A DNA stretch of 32,372 nucleotides from Thiocapsa sp. KS1 (GTDB lineage Bacteria; Pseudomonadota; Gammaproteobacteria; Chromatiales; Chromatiaceae). Below are positions 8,755 through 18,666 of the stretch, in pieces. The DNA is taken from the NCBI RefSeq assembly GCF_001499735.1, contig NZ_LN848257.1:4144182-4176553 (forward strand). The letters are read 5' to 3'. Under the pieces are notes generated by a model. That model saw nothing but the letters and a program-made list of their open reading frames with translations, did not search any database and was not told the DNA's origin. The position numbers were made by a program, and so were the translations under genes. Numbering within the stretch: position 1 is the first letter of the stretch; every line of letters starts with the position of its first letter.

Positions 8755-10434
8755 ATGACCGAAAGCTTTGCCGAACTATTTGAACAGAGTCTGAGCACAA
8801 CCCAGCTCCAGCCAGGCACCATCGTCATCGGAACCGTGATCGAGATCACCTCCGACAACGTTGTGATCAATGCCGGGCTCAAGTCCGAGGGCGTGATCCC
8901 CAGAATTCAATTCATCGGCCCGGATGGCCAGCTCGAGGTCGCGATCGGCGACGAGGTCGAGGTCGCTCTGGACGCGGTCGAGGACGGCTTCGGCGTCACC
9001 CGTCTCTCGCGCGAGAAGGCAAAGCGGTTCGCCGCATGGGATCATCTCGAGAAGGCGTTCGAGGCGGCCGAGACCGTCAAGGGCATGATCAACGGCAAGG
9101 TCAAGGGCGGTTTCACCGTCGACTTGGGCACCGTTCGCGCCTTCCTGCCCGGCTCGCTGGTGGATGTGCGCCCGGTGCGCGACACCACCTACCTCGAAGG
9201 CAAGGAGCAGGAATTCAAGGTCATCAAGCTCGACCGCAAGCGCAACAATGTCGTCGTCTCCCGCCGTGCCGTGGTGGAAGAGGAATACAGCGCAGAGCGT
9301 GACCAGCTGCTGAAGAACCTGGAAGAGGGCATGGAGGTCAAGGGTGTGGTCAAGAACCTGACCGACTACGGCGCCTTCCTGGATCTGGGCGGCATCGACG
9401 GCCTGCTGCACATCACGGACATGGCCTGGCGTCGCGTCAAGCACCCCTCCGAGGTGGTCGAGATCGGCGACGAGGTCACCGTGAAGGTGCTCAAGTTCGA
9501 CCGCGATCGTCAGCGCGTCTCCTTGGGCCTCAAGCAGATGGGCGAGGACCCCTGGGTCAACATCTCGCGCCGTTATCCCGAGAGCACCCGCGTCTTCGGC
9601 AAGGTCACCAACATTGCCGACTACGGCTGCTTCGTCGAGATCGAAGAGGGTGTCGAAGGTTTGGTCCACGTCTCCGAGATGGATTGGACCAACAAGAACA
9701 TCCATCCGAGCAAGGTCGTGGCACTCGGCGACGAGGTCGAGGTCATGGTGCTGGATATCGACGAGGAGCGTCGCCGCATCTCGCTCGGCATCAAGCAGTG
9801 CGCCATGAACCCCTGGGACGAGTTCGCGGTCACCCACAAGAAGGGCGATCACGTCTCGGGCAAGATCAAGTCCATCACGGACTTCGGTATCTTCATCGGT
9901 CTGGACGGCGGCATCGACGGTCTGGTGCATCTCTCCGACATCTCCTGGGACGAGGCCGGCGAGCAGGCCCTGCGTCGCTACAAGAAGGGCGACGAGCTGG
10001 AGACCGTCGTGCTGTCCGTCGATCCGGAGCGCGAGCGCATCTCCCTGGGCGTCAAACAGTTGGATAAGGATCCCTTCTCCAGCTTCGTGGCCCTGCATGA
10101 GAAGGGCAGCGTCGTCACCGGCGTCATCCTGGATGTCGATCCCAAGGGTGCGACCATCGCCCTGGCCGACGGTGTGGAAGGCTATCTGCGTGCCTCGGAG
10201 ATCTCGCGCGACCGAATCGAGGATGCACGTGCCGTCCTGAAGGCCGGCGAGGAGATCGAGGCGAAGTTCCTCGGTGTGGATCGAAAGAACCGCACCCTTT
10301 CGCTCTCCATGAAGGCGAAGGATGTCGAGGAAGAGCAGGCCGCGATCAAGGGTTACTCCCGCGATCCGTCCACCGCGACTACCCTCGGCGATCTCCTCAA
10401 AGAGCAGATGGAAGAGGCCCAGCGCGGGGGCTGA
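8755..10434 (+). CDS. rpsA: 30S ribosomal protein S1
   Basis: Binds mRNA on the small subunit and helps load messages with weak Shine-Dalgarno sites. The 559-residue length is almost that of E. coli (557). Six S1 repeats can be followed: about 20-88, 105-171, 190-260, 277-347, 364-434 and 450-520. The middle repeats show the usual GxVxxxxxYGxFV and GLxHxS(D/E) wording, for example [16 protein letters not shown] and [17 protein letters not shown]. The N-terminus ([13 protein letters not shown]) matches the family and fixes the start. Flanked by cmk and ihfB in the standard order. Confidence 0.98.
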   Translation: MTESFAELFEQSLSTTQLQPGTIVIGTVIEITSDNVVINAGLKSEGVIPRIQFIGPDGQLEVAIGDEVEVALDAVEDGFGVTRLSREKAKRFAAWDHLEKAFEAAETVKGMINGKVKGGFTVDLGTVRAFLPGSLVDVRPVRDTTYLEGKEQEFKVIKLDRKRNNVVVSRRAVVEEEYSAERDQLLKNLEEGMEVKGVVKNLTDYGAFLDLGGIDGLLHITDMAWRRVKHPSEVVEIGDEVTVKVLKFDRDRQRVSLGLKQMGEDPWVNISRRYPESTRVFGKVTNIADYGCFVEIEEGVEGLVHVSEMDWTNKNIHPSKVVALGDEVEVMVLDIDEERRRISLGIKQCAMNPWDEFAVTHKKGDHVSGKIKSITDFGIFIGLDGGIDGLVHLSDISWDEAGEQALRRYKKGDELETVVLSVDPERERISLGVKQLDKDPFSSFVALHEKGSVVTGVILDVDPKGATIALADGVEGYLRASEISRDRIEDARAVLKAGEEIEAKFLGVDRKNRTLSLSMKAKDVEEEQAAIKGYSRDPSTATTLGDLLKEQMEEAQRGG

Positions 10435-10474
10435 TATTCCTTCGCGATGTCTCTTGCTTGATGTCTCTTAAGGC

Positions 10475-10495
10475 GGGGCCCGTATTGCGGGCCCC
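10475..10495 (+). terminator. GC-rich hairpin between rpsA and ihfB
   Basis: Perfect eight-pair stem GGGGCCCG/CGGGCCCC with loop TATTG, followed by ATCTCCTTTTCC. It resembles a rho-independent terminator with a weak, interrupted T-tract, 12 bases before the ihfB ribosome binding site. It could end or attenuate the rpsA transcript, or act as a 3'-end stabiliser. Confidence 0.6.
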
Positions 10496-10520
10496 ATCTC
10501 CTTTTCCAGGAGTCGACACC

Positions 10521-10862
10521 ATGACCAAATCCGAGCTGATCGACGTTCTGGCGGCGGCGCAAGACCACCTTCCCTACAAAGACGTTGAGGAGGCGGTACG
10601 AAAGACCCTCGATCGCATGAGCACGGCGCTTGCCACCGGCGAGCGGATCGAGATCCGAGGTTTCGGAAGCTTTTCGTTGCATTACCGGCCGCCCCGGATC
10701 GGGCGTAACCCGAAGACCGGCGACTCGGTCGCCTTGGCCGGGAAGCACGTCCCCCATTTCAAGCCCGGCAAGGAGCTCCGGGACCGCGTCAACCAGGCGT
10801 TTCAAGACGAGCAGGGCGCGCAGGAAGACGCGCGCGTCCCGCTTGTCGCGGCCTCCCGCTGA
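10521..10862 (+). CDS. ihfB: Integration host factor subunit beta
   Basis: DNA-bending architectural protein that pairs with IHF-alpha, which is not in this window. The HU/IHF fold is clear: [11 protein letters not shown] at the start, [18 protein letters not shown] in the DNA-binding arm, then GRNPKTGD and a C-terminal [11 protein letters not shown] helix. At 113 residues it is about 19 longer than E. coli IhfB (94), owing to a polar tail after the last helix. The start is set by AGGAG (10508-10512) eight bases before ATG; the frame extends to 10458, but only through the hairpin region. The usual downstream lapA-type genes do not follow. Confidence 0.96.
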   Translation: MTKSELIDVLAAAQDHLPYKDVEEAVRKTLDRMSTALATGERIEIRGFGSFSLHYRPPRIGRNPKTGDSVALAGKHVPHFKPGKELRDRVNQAFQDEQGAQEDARVPLVAASR

Positions 10863-10874
10863 TACTGTTGTATC

Positions 10875-10897
10875 GGGCACCGCATTCGGCGGTGCCC
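10875..10897 (+). terminator. Hairpin after ihfB
   Basis: Perfect nine-pair stem GGGCACCGC/GCGGTGCCC with loop ATTCG, starting about 12 nt after the ihfB stop. No T-tract follows. Its position and strength support transcript termination at the end of the aroA-cmk-rpsA-ihfB block. Confidence 0.6.
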
Positions 10898-11128
10898 CTC
10901 TCGGGTCTATACCCCCCGCCCTGTGATCACATTCACAGGCCTGTCGATCGATTCTGCTAAGCTCGCCTCGCCCGTGCCGCTCGGTCCCCGAAGACTGACG
11001 TGTGTTGTGCGCTGCTGCCATCCTTTCGTCTCTCGTTTCGGGTCCGCGCGGTCGGTGTGCCATGGGGCGAGCAATTCACGAGAGCGTGGATTGTTCCCGG
11101 TCGAACTTCAGCGCAAGGGGTGTGTGGA

Positions 11129-12670
11129 ATGACTTCGAGCAAACAGGGTTCAGGACTCGATCGGCGTGATTTTCTGAAGGGTTTCGCATCCGCGACTGTC
11201 GCGGCGGGACTGGTCGGAGCGGGGGAGGTTTTAGCCAAGGGCGAAGCGGGCCCGCCCGGCGTTCCGCCCGGACAGTTCGGGCGTAATCTGCTGCCGCCGC
11301 CGACGATCTCCGGTCCGCAGTCCGGCGAAGCTTATTGGGCGAAGGTCCGCAAGACCTTCTCCTTGCCCGACGATTACATTCACATGAACACGGGCACCAC
11401 CGGCTCGCCGCCGCAGTTCGTGGTCAACAACCTGGCCGTCTACAACCGCTACAAGGCGGAGGATCCGCGGGACTGGGGCTCCAACCTGGCCGTGGACTTC
11501 CCGACCCTGTTCCCGACCAGTCCGTCGGCGACAGGCGCACGCCAGGCGCAGGTGGCTGCGGCCTTTGGCGCCAATCCCGACGAGATCGTGCTGAGCTACA
11601 ACACGACCGACGCCTGCAACCTGATCTTCGCCGGGACCCCTTGGCAGCCCGGCGATCGGATCGTGACGACGAGCTTCGAGCACCCCGCCCTGGCCGGCCC
11701 CATCGCCTGGGCAAGGGATTATCATGGCGTCCAGGTTGTGATCGTCGATATCCCGTCGAATTTCACCGACGACATGACCGTCGCCGACGTGCTGGGCTGG
11801 TTTGAGCCCGCGCTTGCCGCGCCTTTGGGCGAAGGCAACAAGCAGTATCTCGCCATCTCCGAGATCTTCTACAAGAACGGCCTACGGATGCCGATTCCCG
11901 AGTTGTGCACGATGGCGCGCGCCTACGGCGCCTTCTCGATCATCGACTCCGCCCACGGCTGGGGGATGCTTCCCATCGACTGCCATGCCTACGGCGCTGA
12001 TTTCATCGCGGGGGCGGGCCACAAATGGCTCTGCGGTGGACCCGGTACCGGGATCCTCTATGTCCGCACCTCGGACGCGGCCGCCAATCCGTTGCCGCCG
12101 TTCGCGATGGGCAACTTCTTCTTGTACGGGAATCTCTTCGCCGATCCGAGCTCCTGGCTCGAGAGTCGCGCATGGAACCCGAGCGTCTACATGCAGTTTC
12201 GGGGCGAAAGCAATACCCCGGCCGTGTATGCCATGACCGACGCCTTGTCCTTCTTCGATCGGATCGGGGTGCAGGCGATCTACGAGCGCGGCGTCGCGCT
12301 GGGCAACCACCTCAAGGGCCTGGTCGCAGGCCAATGGGGCCGCAACGCGCTGTGGGTACAGGAGAGCTCCGACGCGCGGTTTGCCACCGCGCTGACCTGC
12401 TTCAATCCCTTCGCCGCCAAAGACGACACCGCCAGCTTCGCGGCGATGAATACCGCGATCAACACGATCCTGAGCGACCTCGCAGCGGAGACGCCCAAGG
12501 TCTATATTCGCTCCGTGACCTGGCGCAGCAGCCAACTTGCGCCGGCCGACAACCGGATCGGGTTCCGGATCTCGACCCACGGCGTCTACAACAGCTACGA
12601 GGAGGTCGACTACGTCTTTGCCCGACTCGCCCATCACGTCGCTCGAAGCGGGTTGACGCAGAGTACGTAA
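11129..12670 (+). CDS. Class V aminotransferase family protein with Tat signal (isopenicillin N epimerase-like)
   Basis: PLP-dependent fold-type I enzyme of 513 residues. The N-terminus carries a twin-arginine motif, DRRDFLKGF, then a short hydrophobic stretch ending VLA about residue 34, so the protein is predicted to be exported folded to the periplasm. The catalytic core is visible: YNTTDACN for cofactor phosphate, IDSAHGWG with Asp273 expected to touch the PLP ring nitrogen, and GHKWLCGGPGTG with Lys299 as the Schiff-base lysine. The family includes cysteine desulfurases, kynureninases and IPN epimerase-like proteins; the substrate cannot be told from sequence. The frame opens 129 nt earlier, but this ATG has AAGGGG/GTGGA upstream and begins the signal. 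It stands alone after ihfB and converges with the kinase gene, 13 nt apart. Confidence 0.85.
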   Translation: MTSSKQGSGLDRRDFLKGFASATVAAGLVGAGEVLAKGEAGPPGVPPGQFGRNLLPPPTISGPQSGEAYWAKVRKTFSLPDDYIHMNTGTTGSPPQFVVNNLAVYNRYKAEDPRDWGSNLAVDFPTLFPTSPSATGARQAQVAAAFGANPDEIVLSYNTTDACNLIFAGTPWQPGDRIVTTSFEHPALAGPIAWARDYHGVQVVIVDIPSNFTDDMTVADVLGWFEPALAAPLGEGNKQYLAISEIFYKNGLRMPIPELCTMARAYGAFSIIDSAHGWGMLPIDCHAYGADFIAGAGHKWLCGGPGTGILYVRTSDAAANPLPPFAMGNFFLYGNLFADPSSWLESRAWNPSVYMQFRGESNTPAVYAMTDALSFFDRIGVQAIYERGVALGNHLKGLVAGQWGRNALWVQESSDARFATALTCFNPFAAKDDTASFAAMNTAINTILSDLAAETPKVYIRSVTWRSSQLAPADNRIGFRISTHGVYNSYEEVDYVFARLAHHVARSGLTQST

Positions 12671-12683
12671 GCAGCGGCTCCGG

Positions 12684-15404
12684 TCAGGTGTCGACGGGGT
12701 AAACCGGCACCTCTGCGAGCCCTGCCGGAGCCATCGCGAGACGCTCGAGCAGGTCGAGCAATTCGACCCGGTCGAGCGGCTTGGTGAGATAACCGTCCAC
12801 ACCCGACGCCAGTGCGGCCGCTCGCTCCTCCGGGAGCGCGGCGGCCGTCAGGGCGTAAATCGGTATAGGTGCCGACGTCGGGTCCGCGTTTTCCCGCTCG
12901 CGGATCAGCCGGGTTGCCTCCAGGCCGCCCATCACCGGCATCTGCATGTCCATCAGAATCAGATCAAAGGTGTCGCGCGCGACCCACTCCAACGCCTCGC
13001 GGCCGTTGTTGGCCAGGGTGACCTCATGGCCCCATTTGCCGAGAAGCTTGTTCATCAGCGTCTGGTTGACCAGGTTATCCTCCGCCACCAGGATCTTCAG
13101 CGACCGTGCCCCTTGCCGAGGCGAGCGCGCTGCGGCCGGGGCCTTGGGCGATGCCCCCCGACCGGGCTGACCCAATGCGTTGTGGACGGCCTGCAAAAGC
13201 TCGTCCTGCGCGACCGGTTTGGCGAGCAAGGCAGCGATGCCTAAGTCGCGGCAGCGCTCGGCATGGCCGGGAATCACGCCCGACGAGAGCATGATCATCT
13301 TGAGGTGTTGCGTGCGCGGGATCCGCTTGAGTGCCGAGACGACCGCGAAACCATCGAGATCCGGCATCTCGTAGTCGACCAGGAGCAGATCGAACGCCCG
13401 GGTGTCCGGGTCGGCGACGACGGCGAGACATTCGGCGCCGTTCGTTGACTCCGTGACCTGCATGCCCCACTGCACGAGCATGCGGCAGAGAATGCGACGA
13501 TTGACCGCGTTGTCGTCGACCAGCAAGACGCGTTTTCCGCTCAACTCGGGCGGTTGCTTCGCGGCGACGTTCCGATCGCCGACGCCGAACGGCAGGGTCA
13601 CATGGAAGGTGCTGCCCTTGCCGAGTACGCTCTCCACCCAGATGCGTCCACCCATCAATCCGGCCAGCCGATTGGAGATCGTCAGGCCCAATCCGGTGCC
13701 GCCGAAACGACGCGTGATCGACCCGTCCTCCTGCGAGAACGCATCGAAAATCCGCTTCTGATTCTCCGCGGAGATACCGATTCCGGTGTCGCGGACCGCA
13801 AAGTGAACCTCCACCTGATCGTCCGCGAGCTGTCGCGCGTCCACCTGAAGTGCGACCTCGCCCTGCTCGGTAAATTTGATCGCGTTGTTCAGGAGGTTGA
13901 CGAGGATCTGTCGCAGGCGGCCAGGGTCGCCGATCAACCGGCGCGGAACGCCCGGCGCGAGCTCGCTGAGAAGCTCCAACGGTTTCTCCTGCGATTTGAC
14001 GCGCAAGGAGCGCATGACATCGGTGATCAGGGCGTGCAGGTCCAGATCGATTGACTCGACCGCCAGCTTGCCGGCCTCGATCTTCGAGAAATCAAGAACA
14101 TCGTTGATGATGGTCAGCAGGCTGTCCGCCGATGACTTCACGACGTTGAGACAGTCGCGTTGCTCGTCGCTCAACGGTGTCTCCAAGGCCAGCTCGGTCA
14201 TCCCGATGATTCCGTTCATCGGCGTTCGGATCTCGTGACTCATGGCCGCCAGAAAATCGGATTTCGCGCGGCTGGCATCCTCGGCCCGCGCGACGCTGGT
14301 CTTCAGGGATGCGGCCATCTCTTCGAGCCGGCGGGTGTTGTCGAGCAGATCGCGCTCCAACGCTTCGCGGCGGGCGATTTCCTCGGAGAGCCGGTGATTC
14401 TGATGCTCCAACCGGTCGCGCAGGCGATCGGATTCAGCGTACTTCTCCTCGAATCGAATCGCCCGCAGCCGCATGCGATCGAAGGCGACCGTCGCAAGCA
14501 GCAGGACCAAGGGAAAGGCGCCCAAGGTGTAGAGGAAGAGCCTCGAGCTGAGATGACCGTAGACGGAGGATTCCGTCATCAAGGTGAGCAGAGACAAGGT
14601 CGTTGCGGCGACCGAGCCGCGCACGGCCAGCCATCCATCGAGATCCTCTCGCCGCTCGGGGTTCGCGTCGATCGGCAGCAGGGTGTCGTTAGGCAAGCGC
14701 GCAAGCGCTTGTACCAAGTCGGAATCGATTCCGATCTCGGTGCCCGGCGGAGAGATCACCAAGCCGTCCGGTCCGACCAGAAGCTCCTGATAGCGTGCCG
14801 AGGAGGTCGCGTCGTTCCCGCTCGCGATCAGCAGCCAGGCGAGTTGATCCAGATTGCCGACAGTGACGACGACGCCTTTGTAACTCCCTTTGTGGACCAC
14901 CGGGGCGCTCGCGATCAATCGGCGCGATGCATGTTCGATCGATACCTTGGCTTCGTTTTCGAACCCATCCGGGAGCTTGACGGGAGGGGACTGCGGTTGC
15001 AGGTCGACGAGGGTGCGGCCCTGCTCGTCTTGATAGAGGATCCGCTGGTAGACGGGAGCCCCGCGCAATGTCTTCTGCTCGACATGTCGGCGGAAACGCT
15101 GCTCGATGGCATCGAGATTGGTGTTCAACCCGTACTGCAACGACATGCCCAACGCCAGGTTGATCAGGTAGGCCTCGATCTCATGGCTCTCGGCGAGATC
15201 GACGGCGCTGTTGCGCCGGTCGGCGATGAACTCGCTGACGGCGATTGCGCGACGTTGGCTGTCCGTGACCAATCGGGCGTCCGCGGCGGAGCGCAGCAGG
15301 TCTTGCGCCGTGAAGACATTCCAAAGCAGGACAAAGGTATAGACGCAGAAGATGACCGCCAGAAGGAGCGGCCAGCGTGGGGCGAGTCGGCCGAGCGATG
15401 TCAT
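12684..15404 (-). CDS. Hybrid sensor histidine kinase with two receiver domains
   Basis: Inner-membrane sensor of 906 residues. Membrane segments at about 12-33 and 287-308 enclose a periplasmic sensing region of some 250 residues with no family I can name. After a coiled-coil linker (about 315-380) come HisKA with His390 in [10 protein letters not shown], HATPase about 495-605 with the GGTGLGL box, receiver 1 with Asp677 (LLLVDYEMP) and receiver 2 with Asp819 (LILMDMQMP). Both receivers keep the acidic pair and Lys. No Hpt domain is present, so the relay needs a partner elsewhere. It follows a family 3 binding protein gene by 153 nt on the same strand, suggesting the two form a sensing pair. 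No good ribosome binding site precedes the ATG. Confidence 0.93.
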   Translation of the reverse strand: MTSLGRLAPRWPLLLAVIFCVYTFVLLWNVFTAQDLLRSAADARLVTDSQRRAIAVSEFIADRRNSAVDLAESHEIEAYLINLALGMSLQYGLNTNLDAIEQRFRRHVEQKTLRGAPVYQRILYQDEQGRTLVDLQPQSPPVKLPDGFENEAKVSIEHASRRLIASAPVVHKGSYKGVVVTVGNLDQLAWLLIASGNDATSSARYQELLVGPDGLVISPPGTEIGIDSDLVQALARLPNDTLLPIDANPERREDLDGWLAVRGSVAATTLSLLTLMTESSVYGHLSSRLFLYTLGAFPLVLLLATVAFDRMRLRAIRFEEKYAESDRLRDRLEHQNHRLSEEIARREALERDLLDNTRRLEEMAASLKTSVARAEDASRAKSDFLAAMSHEIRTPMNGIIGMTELALETPLSDEQRDCLNVVKSSADSLLTIINDVLDFSKIEAGKLAVESIDLDLHALITDVMRSLRVKSQEKPLELLSELAPGVPRRLIGDPGRLRQILVNLLNNAIKFTEQGEVALQVDARQLADDQVEVHFAVRDTGIGISAENQKRIFDAFSQEDGSITRRFGGTGLGLTISNRLAGLMGGRIWVESVLGKGSTFHVTLPFGVGDRNVAAKQPPELSGKRVLLVDDNAVNRRILCRMLVQWGMQVTESTNGAECLAVVADPDTRAFDLLLVDYEMPDLDGFAVVSALKRIPRTQHLKMIMLSSGVIPGHAERCRDLGIAALLAKPVAQDELLQAVHNALGQPGRGASPKAPAAARSPRQGARSLKILVAEDNLVNQTLMNKLLGKWGHEVTLANNGREALEWVARDTFDLILMDMQMPVMGGLEATRLIRERENADPTSAPIPIYALTAAALPEERAAALASGVDGYLTKPLDRVELLDLLERLAMAPAGLAEVPVYPVDT

Positions 15405-15557
15405 CGCGACGCAGATCGATTCACGCGTGCGCGGAAGCCCGAGGAGGCGAGTCGAGCACCCGAAGCACGGCCGGGCGGCATTGCATGGTCATGTTGCTCG
15501 GACTGCTCTTGCGGTTCTCGCCGCGGTCGGGTGTGCGGTGATGCGCCGCTGCCCGGA

Positions 15558-16451
15558 TCAGGAGTCCCGGTTGAAGAACGCAGGGAAGTAGCGGCGGATC
15601 CCCGGGTAGTATTTGTCGACCAAGCGATCGTAAGTGCCATCGGCCTTGAGTCTCGCGAGATAGTCGTCGAAGGCATCGCGCAGCTCGGGTGCGTCTTTCG
15701 GGAACGCAGCGGCAAGGTTCTGATGCTCCGAGATGGGGCCGATGACCTTGATGGTCCCCGCCCATTTCTTCAGATCGAGAATGGCATCCGGGACGTCCAA
15801 CAGGGTCAGCTCGGCCTCGTTGTTGAGGAGCGCCGGGACCATCTCGTTGAGGTTCGAGCTTCTGGTGTAGGACTTCAGGTCGATCCCGGCTCCGGTCAGA
15901 CCGTAGTTGGCCGGATCCAGGCAGGTCCGTTCCATCACCAAGAGGCTTTTCGCTCCGATCATCGCCTTGGTTTGAAGAATATCACGGGACAGGTCGTCGC
16001 TACCCGAGATCGGGGAGAGCTCGGACTCGGAACGCGCCACCAAGAGGACTTGCGACGGAAAGGTGGGTTGTGAATACAGCAGCACCTGCTCGCGCCAGGG
16101 GAGCACCGTGAACCCGGCCGCGATCATATCCCCTCGGACCGGATAGTCCCCTTCGAGCTTGACCTCCGAGCCCGAGCGTACGACATCCTTTCCCAATAAG
16201 TCGCGGATGACGTGGTAGAAGTTCGTCTCGACGAGCACGTACCTGACGCCGAGCTCATCGGCAAAACCCTTCACCAATTCCACGTCGAAACCGTCCCCGG
16301 AGCCGGTCACGAAGTTGGCGTACTTGATGCCGAGGTGGCGCAATTCGCCACGCTCCCGAATCTCGTCCAGATCGCCGCACCACCCGGGCGCGGAGAGTCC
16401 TGCAAGTGCCAAGGCGCAGACGAGGGCGAGACCTTTGCTCAAGTCGTTCAT
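15558..16451 (-). CDS. Periplasmic solute-binding protein, family 3
   Basis: 297-residue periplasmic protein with a signal peptide (MNDLSKGLALVCALALAGLSA, mature from about 23-26). The SBP_bac_3 pattern is seen: early LRHLGIKYANF strand, GFDVELVKGFADELGV, VLPWREQVLLYSQP hinge wording, a late LAAAFPKDAPEL and the terminal DGTYDRLVDKYYPG helix. The family binds amino acids and related small molecules for ABC importers or as sensor input; the ligand is unknown. No permease or ATPase gene is adjacent. The next gene on the strand is a hybrid kinase, favouring a sensory role. The frame begins 72 nt upstream, but this ATG has AGAGGA about eight bases before it and starts the signal peptide. Confidence 0.87.
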   Translation of the reverse strand: MNDLSKGLALVCALALAGLSAPGWCGDLDEIRERGELRHLGIKYANFVTGSGDGFDVELVKGFADELGVRYVLVETNFYHVIRDLLGKDVVRSGSEVKLEGDYPVRGDMIAAGFTVLPWREQVLLYSQPTFPSQVLLVARSESELSPISGSDDLSRDILQTKAMIGAKSLLVMERTCLDPANYGLTGAGIDLKSYTRSSNLNEMVPALLNNEAELTLLDVPDAILDLKKWAGTIKVIGPISEHQNLAAAFPKDAPELRDAFDDYLARLKADGTYDRLVDKYYPGIRRYFPAFFNRDS

Positions 16452-16516
16452 CAGTGAATCCTCTGCGACCTGTTGCGACCGAAACCGACTCGGAATCCTA
16501 CGCCCGCGCGCAGCCA

Positions 16517-17968
16517 TCAACAAGCCGTCGAGCGGCCGTTCCGGTCCTGCCGAGAAAGCGCTGCGCGCGGGCCTGCGCCGGCTCGGAGCTCGCCCGTCGG
16601 CTGTAGCGACGGCCGAGATTCGGCGGCTCGGTCGGCATCCTCTCGCACGATGGCTCGCGTGCGCGGAAAAACGCAGGTAAAGGTCGAGCCTCGCCCCATC
16701 TCGCTTGCGATCAGCAGGCGCGCGTCGTGCCGGTTCATGATGTGCTTGACGATCGCGAGACCGAGGCCCGTGCCTCCGGATTCGCGCGAGCGGGCCTTGT
16801 CGATTCGATAGAAGCGCTCGGTCAGCCTCGGCAAATGCTCGGGCTCGATGCCGGGGCCGTCGTCTTCGACCCGGAGCTCCAGGCTGTCGGTCCAGGCCGA
16901 CCAGCGGATGCGGATCTCGGTACCGTCGGGCGTGTGCTTGACCGCGTTGAAAATGAGATTGGAGAAGGCACTGCGCAGCTCGGGTTGGCTCCCGAGCAGG
17001 AGGAGATTCTCGTCGATCTCGGTCGAGAGTCCGTGCCGGCCGTTGCTCAGCGCATGCGCCTCCTGAAGGATCAAATGCAGCTCGTCCGGGACATCGACAC
17101 GCTCCTGCACCTCCGGGTGCTCGTGCATCTCCAGGCGCGAGAGTGTCAGCAGGTCTTCGATGATGAGGCGCATGCGTTCGGCCTGATTGTGCATCAGGGA
17201 CAAGGGTCGGCGATGATTCGGCGGTGTCGCCGAGGCGTCGATCAGGCTCTCCAGAAAGCCGGCGATAACGGTCAAGGGCGTGCGCAGCTCATGCGAGGCA
17301 TTGGCGACGAAGTCGCGTCGGATCATGTTGAGGTGATAGATCTTGGTGATGTCGCGCGCGACCACCAGGCGCTGGCGCTTGCGTTCGCCGAACGGGGTGA
17401 TGCGCAGCGACAGCATCAGGGCGCGGTTGTGCTCCGGGGCGAATTCCATCGGCCGCAAGGACTCGCCGGTCTCGACGAAGTCCTTGAGATCCGGGTGGGT
17501 CAGGATCTCGAACAGCGGCCGCCCGTCGTCCTCGGGCCAGTGCACGTTCATCAGGGTCGCCGCGGCGGGGTTCGCCCAGTCCACCCGGTGCAGCTTGTCG
17601 AGGATGACCAGACCGTCCGGCACCGCGTTGGCCGCCTCGCGAAAGCGACGTGTAAAGCGGATCTGGCGCTTGCGCCCCTTGCGCCCGCGTTGCTGATACT
17701 GCGCGATGCTGCGATAGATCTCGCCCCAGAGTCCGCGCGGAAAGGGCGGGATGAGCCGGTGGTGACGCCGGATCAGCAGCGCGAGATGGGTGAGCAGGTA
17801 AAGATGACGCAGCAGATAGGCGACGAGGATGGGCGTCCAGGCCCAAGCCCATTCGGGCGCGACCAGCCACGGCACGGTGCACAGGAGGATCGTAGCCGTG
17901 AACAGCCACACCTCGAACGACAGGGCACGACGCCAGGACTCTCCTCGTGGGTGCGGCTTGGCGGCCAA
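16517..17968 (-). CDS. phoR: Phosphate regulon sensor kinase PhoR
   Basis: Membrane kinase/phosphatase for PhoB, responding to phosphate supply through the Pst-PhoU system, which is not in this window. Of 483 residues: two membrane segments about 17-57 and a basic linker (the DUF3329-type PhoR N-terminus), PAS about 105-205, HisKA with His226 in NASHELRTPLTV, HATPase about 328-440 with GGTGLGLAIVKH. E. coli PhoR is 431 residues; the extra length is an Arg-rich C-terminal tail from about 445. It begins five bases after phoB, so the two are surely co-transcribed. The annotated start is TTG with no clear ribosome binding site; GAGGAG lies within the first codons, so the true start may be slightly downstream. 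Confidence 0.93.
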   Translation of the reverse strand: MAAKPHPRGESWRRALSFEVWLFTATILLCTVPWLVAPEWAWAWTPILVAYLLRHLYLLTHLALLIRRHHRLIPPFPRGLWGEIYRSIAQYQQRGRKGRKRQIRFTRRFREAANAVPDGLVILDKLHRVDWANPAAATLMNVHWPEDDGRPLFEILTHPDLKDFVETGESLRPMEFAPEHNRALMLSLRITPFGERKRQRLVVARDITKIYHLNMIRRDFVANASHELRTPLTVIAGFLESLIDASATPPNHRRPLSLMHNQAERMRLIIEDLLTLSRLEMHEHPEVQERVDVPDELHLILQEAHALSNGRHGLSTEIDENLLLLGSQPELRSAFSNLIFNAVKHTPDGTEIRIRWSAWTDSLELRVEDDGPGIEPEHLPRLTERFYRIDKARSRESGGTGLGLAIVKHIMNRHDARLLIASEMGRGSTFTCVFPRTRAIVREDADRAAESRPSLQPTGELRAGAGPRAALSRQDRNGRSTAC

Positions 17969-17973
17969 GCGCG

Positions 17974-18660
17974 TCAGGTCTTGTCCGAGAAGCGATAGCC
18001 CACGCCGCGCACGGTCTGGAGCAGTCGGTCATGGCCGGAGGTCTCGAGAGCCTTGCGCAGGCGGCGCACATGGACGTCGACCGTGCGCTCCTCCACATAG
18101 ACCTGATCGCCCCAGACCTGATCGAGCAGCTGCGAGCGGCTGAAGGCGCGATCGGCGTGGGTCATGAAGAAATGCAGGAGGCGGTATTCGGTCGGGGCGA
18201 TGTCGACGGGGCGTCCCTCGGCGGTCACGCGATGACTGATGTTGTCGATGCGCAGACCCCCGACGTCGATCTCGTCCGCCGGCTCGTCGGTCTTCGCGCG
18301 CCGCAGGACCGCCTTGACGCGAGCGACCATCTCGCGCGGCGAGAAGGGTTTTGCGATGTAGTCGTCGGCCCCGGTGTCGAGACCCTTGATCCGGTCCTCC
18401 TCCTCGCCGCGGGCGCTGACCATGATGATGGGCACAGCGCGGCTCTTGGGGTTTTGCTTGAGCTGCTGGGCCAGCTCGAGACCGGAGCGGCCGGGCAGCA
18501 TCCAGTCGAGCAGGATGAGGTCCGGGCTCTCGTTGGTCAGGAGCTTGCGGGCTTCGTCCGCATGGCCGGCCTCGATGACGCGATAGTCGGCGTTTTCGAG
18601 CGCGAAGCGAATGACCTCGCGAATATCCGGTTCGTCGTCGACGACAAGAATGGTGGTCAT
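17974..18660 (-). CDS. phoB: Phosphate regulon response regulator PhoB
   Basis: OmpR-family response regulator, activated by PhoR to switch on phosphate-starvation genes. The 228-residue length matches E. coli PhoB (229). The receiver has Asp8/Asp9, the phosphorylation site Asp52 in LILLDWMLPG, and the late lysine in DDYIAKPFSP. The C-terminal winged helix carries TPTEYRLLHFFM-like wording (here APTEYRLL) and YVEERTVDVHVRRLRKAL. AAGG is close to the ATG. I looked for a Pho box upstream and saw none; the upstream spacer is taken up by an inverted-repeat element. Confidence 0.96.
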   Translation of the reverse strand: MTTILVVDDEPDIREVIRFALENADYRVIEAGHADEARKLLTNESPDLILLDWMLPGRSGLELAQQLKQNPKSRAVPIIMVSARGEEEDRIKGLDTGADDYIAKPFSPREMVARVKAVLRRAKTDEPADEIDVGGLRIDNISHRVTAEGRPVDIAPTEYRLLHFFMTHADRAFSRSQLLDQVWGDQVYVEERTVDVHVRRLRKALETSGHDRLLQTVRGVGYRFSDKT

Positions 18661-18666
18661 AGCCTT

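Noticed and set aside
10932-10960. Sigma-70 promoter before the aminotransferase (TTCACA ... TGCTAA)
   Set aside because: The -35 is fair but the -10 matches at only two of six positions; not enough to annotate.
14160-16073. 637-codon plus-strand frame across the second kinase and the binding protein
   Set aside because: It overlaps two well-supported minus-strand genes and shows only Arg/Gly-rich shadow sequence.
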